The translations under genes were made by a program, and so were the position numbers. The notes below the pieces were generated by a model. That model had not been told where the DNA came from. It saw only the letters and a list, made by a program, of their open reading frames with translations, and searched no databases. Shown here piece by piece: positions 25,445 to 32,615 of a stretch of DNA of 64,000 nucleotides (the stretch's first letter is position 1; each line of letters opens with the position of its first letter). The DNA is from Kaustia mangrovi (GTDB lineage: Bacteria > Pseudomonadota > Alphaproteobacteria > Rhizobiales > Im1): NCBI RefSeq assembly GCF_015482775.1, contig NZ_CP058214.1:1116001-1180000 (forward strand), written 5' to 3'.

Positions 25445-26251
25445 ATGGCCCTGTTGCCGCCCGCGCAGACCGCCGAACTCGTCGAATTCGCCTGCCATCT
25501 CTCGGACGCCGCCGCAGCCGAGATCCTGCCGCTGTTCCGCGCAGGCCTGACCGTGGAGAACAAGGGCGCGAAGGACTACGACCCCGTCACCGAGGCCGAC
25601 CGCGCGGCGGAGGACGCCATCCGCACGCTCATCGCGCGGCGCTTTCCCGATCACGGTATCTTCGGGGAGGAATATGGCCGCAGCGAAGGCAGCGCCCCCT
25701 TCGTCTGGGTGATCGATCCGATCGATGGCACCCGCGCCTTCGTCTGCGGCCTTCCCGTCTGGTCGACGCTGATCGGCCTTCTCCACGAGGGCCGGCCCGT
25801 CATCGGGGTGATGAACCAGCCCTTCGTCGGTGAGCGATTCGTGGCCGGCCCTGAGCAGGCCTATATGGAAACCGCGCGAGGGCGCACCGAGCTCGCCGCG
25901 CGCGGGACGGACACCCTGTCCGCCGCCATCGTCTCGACCACGACCTCCGATCTCTATACCGCGCCCCGGCAGGCCGCCGCCCTCTCCGCCCTCAGACACA
26001 AGACGCGGATGATCCGCTACGGGACGGACGCCTACGCCTATGCGCTGCTCGCGGCCGGGCATATCGACATCGCGCTCGATGTGGCCATGGCGCCATACGA
26101 CATCGTCGCGCTGATCCCGCTGATCGAGCGCGCCGGCGGGGTGGTCACGACCTGGGACGGCGAGCCCGCCGATCAGGGCGGCGACATCGTCGCCTCGGCC
26201 TCGCCCGCGCTTCATGCGCAGGTCCTGGAGGTCCTGAAGGGACAGTCCTGA
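25445..26251 (+). CDS. hisN: Inositol-monophosphatase-family phosphatase, probable histidinol-phosphatase
   Basis: This Mg-dependent phosphatase has 268 residues. The family metal-site motifs are present: KGAKDYDPVTEADR, the glutamate pair of IFGEEYG (Glu75-Glu76), WVIDPIDGTRAF (Asp91, Asp94) and the C-terminal APYDIVALIPLIERAGG. The shape DPVTEADRAAE with DPIDGTRAFVCG matches the HisN-type histidinol-phosphate phosphatases that replace HisB-N in many alphaproteobacteria (histidine biosynthesis). Generic sugar- or inositol-phosphate phosphatase activity cannot be excluded. It is co-oriented with the amidohydrolase gene but separated by about 670 bases containing the small RNA. Confidence 0.87.
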   Translation: MALLPPAQTAELVEFACHLSDAAAAEILPLFRAGLTVENKGAKDYDPVTEADRAAEDAIRTLIARRFPDHGIFGEEYGRSEGSAPFVWVIDPIDGTRAFVCGLPVWSTLIGLLHEGRPVIGVMNQPFVGERFVAGPEQAYMETARGRTELAARGTDTLSAAIVSTTTSDLYTAPRQAAALSALRHKTRMIRYGTDAYAYALLAAGHIDIALDVAMAPYDIVALIPLIERAGGVVTTWDGEPADQGGDIVASASPALHAQVLEVLKGQS

Positions 26252-26264
26252 ACCGGCGCCCGCC

Positions 26265-27230
26265 TCACGCCGCACTGGCGCGCAGCGCGTCGCGGTGTTC
26301 GTGGACGAAGCTGTCGAAGGCCGCCCAGAACTGCGACTGGAACAGGTCGCGCTCCATCAGGAGCTCGTGACGGGCCTTGTCCACGGTGACGGCCGGCAGG
26401 ATGGACAGGCCGTGCGCGAAGGCGGCGATGGCTTCCGGCGAGACGACCCGGTCGTCGCCCGGCGTCACGATCAGCACGGGCGTCCGGAAGGGGGTTTGCG
26501 TCGCCATGTGCCGGAGCCTGGCCGTCGCCGCCAGCGCCGCATTGACCCAGCCGATGGTCGGACCGCCAACGCCCAGATAGGAGGCCGAGTCCAGAACCGC
26601 CGCCGTGCGCAGGAAGCGCCGCTCGTCGGAGGTCAGGGGATTGTCCTTGAAATCCTTCGCGCGCGGCAACCTGCTACCGTGTCCCGGTACATAAAGCCTG
26701 CCGAGCCCGATCATGACGGCGACCGCGGTGACGGCGCGAACCAGTTTCCAAGGCGCCCCGTGCGGCGCAAGGCCGACCAGCGGCGCGACCGTGACCACCT
26801 TGGAGAACCAGGTGCGCGTGGCGAGCGCACGCAGCACGATATTGCCGCCCATCGAATGGGCCAGCGCGTAATAGGGCGGCGGGCAGTCCGGCAGCACCAC
26901 CTCGCGCATGAAGGTCGCAAGATCCTCGTCATATTGGGCAAAGCGTCGGATATGACCCTTGCGCGGATTGTTCAGGAGCCGTTCCGACCCGCCCTGCCCG
27001 CGCCAGTCGAGCGTGGCGACGGCGAAGTCCCGCTCGCGCAGGCGCGCAATGGGCTCGTAATATTTCTCGATGAACTCGCCGCGCCCCTGGAACAGGCAGA
27101 CCGTCCCGCGATTCGGCTTGTCGTGAATGCCGCAGGTCGCATAGCGCAGACGCAGATTGTCCCGCGTCTTGATCGTGCCGCCCTCAAGCCCCTCGGGCCT
27201 GGGGTTTCCGGATGTTTCGACCAGCTCCAT
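26265..27230 (-). CDS. Alpha/beta hydrolase, lysophospholipase-like
   Basis: This is a serine hydrolase of 321 residues. The nucleophile elbow is AHSMGG with Ser126. An acidic residue follows in VTPGDDRVVSPEA, and a histidine in KARHELLMERD gives a full triad. An oxyanion-type segment CLFQGRGEFIEKYYEP and DWRGQGGSER near residues 75-83 match the PldB/monoacylglycerol lipase group. The ATG at 27230 has a strong ribosome site (GGGAGGGG) just ahead, so the longer upstream frame is not used. It probably acts on lysolipids or monoglycerides. It is convergent with hisN, with 13 bases between stops. Confidence 0.88.
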   Translation of the reverse strand: MELVETSGNPRPEGLEGGTIKTRDNLRLRYATCGIHDKPNRGTVCLFQGRGEFIEKYYEPIARLRERDFAVATLDWRGQGGSERLLNNPRKGHIRRFAQYDEDLATFMREVVLPDCPPPYYALAHSMGGNIVLRALATRTWFSKVVTVAPLVGLAPHGAPWKLVRAVTAVAVMIGLGRLYVPGHGSRLPRAKDFKDNPLTSDERRFLRTAAVLDSASYLGVGGPTIGWVNAALAATARLRHMATQTPFRTPVLIVTPGDDRVVSPEAIAAFAHGLSILPAVTVDKARHELLMERDLFQSQFWAAFDSFVHEHRDALRASAA

Positions 27231-27285
27231 ATCCCCTCCCGGACCGTCGCGCATAGGTGCCCACCGCCCGCTACAATACCCGAAA

Positions 27286-27312
27286 CCCCGCCCGGGGGCA
27301 GCCCGGGCGGGG
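27286..27312 (-). terminator. GC hairpin after the small secreted protein gene
   Basis: CCCCGCCCGGG (27286-27296) and CCCGGGCGGGG (27302-27312) form an 11-bp perfect stem with a 5-nt loop. On the minus strand TTTCGGG follows, so it could end the transcript of the gene stopping at 27346. Confidence 0.55.
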
Positions 27313-27345
27313 TCGACGGGGCACCTTTCGCACGCGCGGAAGCCG

Positions 27346-27705
27346 TCAGATCCGGTAACGGCCGACGATCCGGCCATTACGCGCGTTCACCTTGACCATA
27401 TAGAGGCGATGATGCTTGCGCGCGACAAAGCCGTAGATCTTGCCACGGCAGTCGCGGGCGCGAATGCGGTGATAGCCGTGCCGGCGCACGATGTGGCGCG
27501 CCTGCCCGCAGCTCAGCCGGTAGCGCGGGCGCGGTGCCGGGTAATACCCCGGATAATGGGCCGGCGCGCCATAGCCAAATCCCGGAACGCCGATCCCGAA
27601 ATAGACACCGACATTGCCGGCCTCCGCCTCGCCGGGCTGGAAGGCCATGGCTGCAAGGGCGAGAGCACCGGCCGCAAGGGCAGTCTTCTTCAACATTGTT
27701 TGCAT
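27346..27705 (-). CDS. Small secreted basic protein (paralogue of the next gene)
   Basis: I do not recognise a named family. The 119-residue product has a signal peptide (KKTALAAGALALAAMAFQPGEAEA), then a Gly/Tyr/Pro-rich stretch (about 30-62). A basic C-terminal module follows: LSCGQARHIVRRHGYHRIRA, then DCRGKIYGFVARKHHRLYMV. The two cysteines and the GYGF/RLY pattern recur in the product of the neighbouring gene. The module resembles the short conserved C-terminal region of exported rhizobial proteins of unknown role. A terminator-like hairpin follows. Confidence 0.75.
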   Translation of the reverse strand: MQTMLKKTALAAGALALAAMAFQPGEAEAGNVGVYFGIGVPGFGYGAPAHYPGYYPAPRPRYRLSCGQARHIVRRHGYHRIRARDCRGKIYGFVARKHHRLYMVKVNARNGRIVGRYRI

Positions 27706-27818
27706 CCTTCAGGCTGTCCTGACACAGATCCGCTCATGGCCCGCCGACACCATGACGATACGGGCGATGTTGCCGGGAGGCTCCTGAACGGAACCGGAAG
27801 GCCCGGTTCATCCCGCAT

Positions 27819-28130
27819 TCATTGTCGGGGGATGGGCTCCACGCGCTCGATCCAGCCCCATCGCGCATCGAAGGTGACGTAGTAGAGCCGTCCGCCCTTG
27901 CGCGTGACGAAGCCATAGGTGTCGCCCGCGCAGTCGGCCCTGCGGACGACCTCGTAGCCTTTCGATTCGACGATCAGCCGCGCATGGGTGCAGGTGTATT
28001 CCACGGCGTTGAAGAATCCGCCGCGCGCCAGGATCGGCCTGTCCGTCCCGGCCGCTCCGGCCGGGGCGCCGGCAGCCAGGACAGGGGTCGCAATGGCCAC
28101 AATGGCCGCATGAAACAACGATCTCGCCAT
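27819..28130 (-). CDS. Small secreted protein with CxnDC-YGFVxRK module
   Basis: This 103-residue exported protein has a signal segment (RSLFHAAIVAIATPVLAAGA). The rest is a single module: CTHARLIVESKGYEVVRRAD, then CAGDTYGFVTRKGGRLYYVTF. It shares the spacing of two cysteines, GY, VRR, DC-G-YGFV-RK and RLY with the gene at 27346, so the pair are likely tandem paralogues. ATG 28130 is used for the signal peptide; a longer upstream frame is not supported. The function is unknown. The disulfide pair and exposed location suggest an envelope protein. Confidence 0.7.
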   Translation of the reverse strand: MARSLFHAAIVAIATPVLAAGAPAGAAGTDRPILARGGFFNAVEYTCTHARLIVESKGYEVVRRADCAGDTYGFVTRKGGRLYYVTFDARWGWIERVEPIPRQ

Positions 28131-28357
28131 GACGGGCGCTCCCTGAAAGCCCCCTCCGCCATCGCTATACACGGTCTCCAGTCTACACCATCCAGGCCAG
28201 TCTCGGGCGCGCGAAGCCGGGCTCTCCATTCACTACCGCGCGAGGTCTTGAATGCCCCGTCCGCGCTCCCTATCTCGATTTGTGCAGGCGCCGATGACGG
28301 GTCTGCACCCATGAATGGCAGAGCATGCCCGGCCATGATGGCGGGCATCGCACGAAA

Positions 28358-28378
28358 CATTGCTCAACTCTCAGGAGG
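28358..28378 (+). promoter_or_regulatory. ROSE-like RNA thermometer core in the hsp20 leader
   Basis: UUGCU (28360-28364) lies 8 nt upstream of the AGGAGG ribosome site (28373-28378) and can pair with AGGA through the G-G mismatch typical of ROSE elements. It would hide the ribosome site of the heat-shock gene at low temperature. Upstream hairpins of the ROSE leader were not resolved by eye. Confidence 0.55.
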
Positions 28379-28387
28379 ATGTTCACC

Positions 28388-28843
28388 ATGTTCGATCTGA
28401 CCCCCCTTTATCGGTCCACCGTCGGCTTCGACCGTCTGGCCTCCATGCTCGAATCGATGGGGCATGCGGAAGGCAATGGCACAGGCTACCCGCCCTACAA
28501 CATTGAGCGCATCGGCGATGACGAGTATCGCGTCACCATGGCCGTGGCGGGCTTCAGCCCGGAGGAGCTCAATGTCGAGGTCAAGGAAAACAGCCTGACC
28601 ATCAGCGCGAACAAGACGGAGAAACCCGGCTCCGACAGCTCGGTGCTCTATCGCGGTATCGCGTCGCGCAATTTCGAGCGCCGCTTCCAGCTCGCCGACT
28701 TCGTGAAGGTGACGGGCGCGAGCCTCGAAAACGGCCTGCTGCATGTCGAGCTCAAGCGTGAGCTTCCCGAAGCCAAGAAGCCGCGCACCATCGAGATCCA
28801 GAAGGTGACCGGCAGCAAGGCGATCGAGCAGAAGGCCGCGTAA
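28388..28843 (+). CDS. Small heat shock protein, Hsp20/IbpA-like
   Basis: This is an ATP-independent holdase chaperone of 151 residues. The alpha-crystallin domain covers about residues 33-130: YNIERIGDDEYRVTMAVAGF, then EELNVEVKENSLTI, then NFERRFQLADFVKVTGASLE and GLLHVELKRELPE. The N-terminus (MFDLTPLYRSTVGFDRLASM) is the class-A rhizobial type. ATG 28388 is chosen because AGGAGG at 28373-28378 touches the other ATG at 28379 and is correctly spaced (9 nt) for this one. A ROSE-like thermometer precedes it and a strong terminator follows. Confidence 0.95.
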   Translation: MFDLTPLYRSTVGFDRLASMLESMGHAEGNGTGYPPYNIERIGDDEYRVTMAVAGFSPEELNVEVKENSLTISANKTEKPGSDSSVLYRGIASRNFERRFQLADFVKVTGASLENGLLHVELKRELPEAKKPRTIEIQKVTGSKAIEQKAA

Positions 28844-28881
28844 CGGCCGACGCCCGAACGCTTCGACCCATGACCAGAGGG

Positions 28882-28914
28882 GGGCGCTCCACTCCGGAGC
28901 GCCCTCTTTTTTTT
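28882..28914 (+). terminator. Intrinsic terminator of hsp20
   Basis: GGGCGCTCC (28882-28890) and GGAGCGCCC (28896-28904) form a 9-bp stem with an ACTCC loop, followed by TCTTTTTTTT. This is a textbook rho-independent terminator. Confidence 0.92.
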
Positions 28915-28945
28915 GCACAGCGTGCCTGTCGGGCCGGCTCGCGTA

Positions 28946-30001
28946 TCAGGCCGCGCCCGATGAGGCCCCCTCGCGGGCGAGCGACACGAACGCGTCGACA
29001 TCAGCCTGCGCGGTGGCGAATGAGGTGACAAGCCGGATCATCACCTCTCCCGGCCCGGCGTCCTCGCCGGGCCATTTGTGATAGACGGCGCCGGCCGCCT
29101 GCAGGCGCCGGTGCAGCGCGTCCGGGATGATCGGGAACAGCTCGTTCGCCTCCACGGGCGAAGACAAGCGCACGCCCGGCACCGCCTTCAGCCCGTCGGC
29201 CAACCGCGCAGCCATGGCATTGGCATGGCGCGCATTGGCGAGCCACACATCGTTCTCCAGAAGCCCCACGGCCTGCGCGGCGAGGAACCGCCCCTTCGAC
29301 CACAGATGGCCCGCCCGCTTGCGCCGATAGATGAAATCCTCCGCAAGCGCGGGATCGAAGAACACGACGGCCTCCGCCGCGAGCGCGCCGTTCTTCGTGA
29401 AGCCGAAGCTCAAGACGTCGACACCCACCTTCCAGGTGATCTCCGCCGGCGCCAGGCCGAGCGCGGCCACCGCATTGGCAAGGCGCGCGCCGTCCATATG
29501 GACCTTGAGCCCGTGGCCATGGGCGAGCTCGCTCAGGGCCGCGATCTCGCCCGGCTGGTAGAGCGTGCCGATTTCCGTCGACTGGGTGAGGCTCACCGAG
29601 GACGCCTTCACGCTGTGCGGGGGATGGTCGAGCGCGGCGACCGTCTCCGCCACCCCACCGGGCAGGATCTTGCCGCCCTCGCCTTCGACGGGCACGAGCT
29701 TCGCGCCGCCGGTGAGAAGCTCCGGCGCGCCGCATTCGTCGACCATGATATGGCTTGCGGGATGGCATAGCACCGCGCCATAGGGCGGCGTGATCGCGGA
29801 TAGCGACAACGCGTTCGCCGCCGAGCCCGTGGTCACCAGATAGGCCTCGACCTCGCGTTCGAAGACCTCCGAGATCAGGGTTTCGGCATGTTCCGTCCAC
29901 CGGTCGCCGCCATAGGAGCGCTCCGCATCCGCATTGCAGCGCTGAAGCGCATCCATCACCTGCGGGCAGGCGCCCCACACATTGTCGCTGGCGAAATTCA
30001 T
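28946..30001 (-). CDS. ltaE: Low-specificity L-threonine aldolase
   Basis: This PLP enzyme splits threonine or allo-threonine to glycine and acetaldehyde. It has 351 residues and is full length. Family features are FASDNVWGACPQVMDAL at the N-terminus, SYGGDRWTE, the HMDGARLANA motif near 168-177 (Asp170 for the PLP nitrogen), and the PLP lysine Lys203 in SFGFTKNGA. Its ATG overlaps the stop of the upstream peptidase gene (ATGA), so the two are coupled. Confidence 0.93.
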   Translation of the reverse strand: MNFASDNVWGACPQVMDALQRCNADAERSYGGDRWTEHAETLISEVFEREVEAYLVTTGSAANALSLSAITPPYGAVLCHPASHIMVDECGAPELLTGGAKLVPVEGEGGKILPGGVAETVAALDHPPHSVKASSVSLTQSTEIGTLYQPGEIAALSELAHGHGLKVHMDGARLANAVAALGLAPAEITWKVGVDVLSFGFTKNGALAAEAVVFFDPALAEDFIYRRKRAGHLWSKGRFLAAQAVGLLENDVWLANARHANAMAARLADGLKAVPGVRLSSPVEANELFPIIPDALHRRLQAAGAVYHKWPGEDAGPGEVMIRLVTSFATAQADVDAFVSLAREGASSGAA

Positions 30002-31964
30002 GAAATCCTGTCCCCATTGTGAAGCGTCACGGGCGGCAGCGTCTCAGCCGGCTCGAGCCCGAGCACCCGCGCGTAGAAGGCATATTCCGCCTGGAGCGCG
30101 GCGATCACCGTCTCCGCCTTTCGGAAGCCGTGCCCCTCGCCATCGAACTCGATATAGCCGACCGGCACGCCGCGGCCCTTCAGGCTTTCCACCATGCGGC
30201 GGGACTGGTCGGGCGGCACCACCGCATCGTCGCTGCCCTGGAAGAAGAAGACGGGAACGGAGATCCGGCCTGCATGACAGAGCGGCGAGCGCGCGGCGAA
30301 CACAGCCTCCGTCTCGCCGGGCTCGGTGCCTGTCAGCCGGTAGATATAGCCGGACTCGAACTTGTGGGTGAGCTTCAGGAGCTGGTCCAGATCGCCGATT
30401 CCGTAATAGGAGACGCCGGCGGCAAAAACGTCGTGGAAGGTCAGCGCGGCGAGCACGGTAAAGCCGCCCGCGCTCGAGCCGGAGATCAGCAGGCGCCGCC
30501 CGTCGGCAAGCCCGCGCGAGACCATGGCGCGGGCGGCGAAGATCACATCCTCCACATCGCGCACGCCCCACGCCCCGTCGAGCGCCTCGCGATAGGCCCG
30601 GCCATAGCCCCAGCTCCCGCCATAGTCCACATCGAGAAAGGCGAAGCCCCGGCTCGTCCAGTACTGGATCTTGAGCTTGAGGCCGCGGTCGGCCATGCCC
30701 GTCGGCCCGCCATGGGCGGAGACGATCATGGGCGGCGCCTCTCCGTCCGGTCCCGACACCTCGGTATTCATGGGGGATAGTAGAGTGCATGGACCGGAGC
30801 GCCATCGGGCCGGGCCACCGTCACCGGCTCGCCGCGCGAGACCGCGCCGGCCTCCAGCTCCACCTCCGCGCCGTGCCTCAGGACCTCGACATCCCCCGCC
30901 TTGCCGTCGCCGACCGGGATGCGCACCAGGCTCGGCGCCAGATCGTCGGCGGAGGCGATGGCATAGACCGCATCGCCCGCGGCATGCGGATTCGATATGT
31001 CGCGGAACGGCAACGCCAGCGGTTCCAGCCCGCCCGTGCCGGGGCCGACAAGTCCCGCACGCACCTCGCCATCCTCCACATAGGTCGCAAAGATGCGCCC
31101 ATCCTCCAGCAACGCATAGCTCGTCGTGCCGAGCACCCAGAGCGGCGCGCCGAACTCGGCCTCGCGCGGGCAAAGCGCATGGACCGCCTCGCCGTCCCAC
31201 ATCATGAGATTGCCCCAGCCGCCGGCATCGCTCACGAAGAACAGCCTGCCGTCCGGTGTCCACTCCGGCTGGAACACGCTCGCCCCCGAGCCTCCCGCAA
31301 TGTGGGAAAGCGTCGCCACGCCCCCTTCGTCGTCCAGATCGGCCACCATCAGGCGCGCCTCGTCCCACGGCATTCCGGGCAGTGCCCATTCGATGAAGGC
31401 AAGCCGCCGTCCCCCGCCGTCGAGCCGCGGGAACGCGTAGAAGTCCGCACCCTCCACCAGGGGCGACACCTCGCCCCTCCGGCGCTCGCCGAGCGCAATC
31501 GCGACGATGAGATTGTCCGGCTCCAGGCTCTGACCGTCCGGATGGCGTTCGGCTATGGCGATCAGCCGGTTCTGGCGGGCATCGTGGACGAGCTCTGCGA
31601 AGCGCAGATCGGGCCTGTTGGTCAGCCGTTCCACCGACTGGCCGTTCGCCACATGGATCTCCTGATCCTCCGCACTCACGAAATAGACGATATTGCCCGC
31701 GGCCAGGAACTCGCCGCCGCCATATTCGTGGACGCGCGAGCGCGCCGACCAAGGTGCCGGCAGCATCTCCTCCGGCCGCTTTCGCCCGGCCCTGATGCGC
31801 ATGATGGCCGCGCGGCCGCCTTCATCGGGCCGGCCCTCTGCCCACATGACGGCATCGCCGTCCGTCTGCAGCAGACCGAAACGGAGGGATTTCGCGGCAA
31901 CCTGATCCGCCGCGATCGGCGAGGGCCAGGTCCCGTAAGGCAGGATACGTCGGCTAGAGGTCAT
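29998..31964 (-). pseudogene. S9 family prolyl oligopeptidase-like gene, frameshifted
   Basis: Two frames together make one normal-sized S9 peptidase (398 + 257 residues). The first (31964 to 30768) is the beta-propeller part and ends in HALYYPP-stop. The second (30771 to 29998) starts MNTEVSGPDGEAPPMIVSAH and carries the catalytic domain with GSSAGG (Ser100), GSDDAVVPPDQ and GEGHGF. They meet at five G on the plus strand (30772-30776); one more base would fuse them cleanly as YYPP-MNTEV. The stop and next ATG overlap (ATGA), so separate coupled translation is possible, but a lost base or sequencing error is simpler. The family is an alpha/beta-hydrolase peptidase of cytoplasm or periplasm. 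The 3' end overlaps ltaE. Confidence 0.82.
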
Positions 31965-32615
31965 GACCGGTCCGGTTCAGTGCTCTGTCGATGCTGTGTC
32001 ACAAAAATGCGGTGAATTAACGGACTGGCTCGTTCAGGGCGATGCCGGACCGCCATACAGGGAAATTTTGTTACGTCTGCGCTCGCGTGGCATATTGAAA
32101 CTTGCGTCGCCAATTGAAATCTGGCATGTTCGCGGCGGATAGGACAGCATCACTGTCCTATCCAATCGACGAGCCGGGCGGTCCAGACGCCAGAGGAACG
32201 ACTTCATGACCCGTGACGTGACAGCGCGGCCCAAACGGCTCGACGACCATAGGCAGGATGGGCGGACCAACGCAACGACCATGTAGCAGGCGGCCCATCA
32301 CCTGAACGATCCGGCCGCACGTCTTCTGCCACGCGACATCCCGAAAACGCGCGAGAGGCACGGCCGGCCCGGCCCTTCCCATGAGGGCAGGTTCCGAAAA
32401 GGCGGCGATCACACCGGTGCCGGTCACCGGACGGAGCCCCCTGCCCCGGATGACCGGGGCCACGCGAACCGCCGGGCACCGGATCGACCTGCAAGCGGGC
32501 AAGACCGCCCGGTTGCAGAAAGATCGATCGGCCATAAAGCGCTGGAGCGCCCCGGACGGGGCACTCCAGACCACCGCGTCCCCGTTCCGGGACGCAGAAG
32601 GGGGAGATGCGAAGA
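31965..32615. other. Divergent intergenic region upstream of gltB
   Basis: This 650-base gap lies between the S9 peptidase gene and gltB. Apart from the 27-bp palindrome at 32137-32163, no gene is supported; open frames here (mainly minus strand) have no family signature. A long gltB leader or an undetected small RNA is possible, but I see no clear terminator inside. Confidence 0.45.
32137..32163. promoter_or_regulatory. Perfect 11-bp palindrome between the S9 gene and gltB
   Basis: GGATAGGACAG and CTGTCCTATCC (perfect arms) flank CATCA. It has no adjacent T-run and lies far from both start codons (about 170 and 450 bases), so it could be an operator or part of a leader RNA rather than a terminator. 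The binding protein is unknown. Confidence 0.5.
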
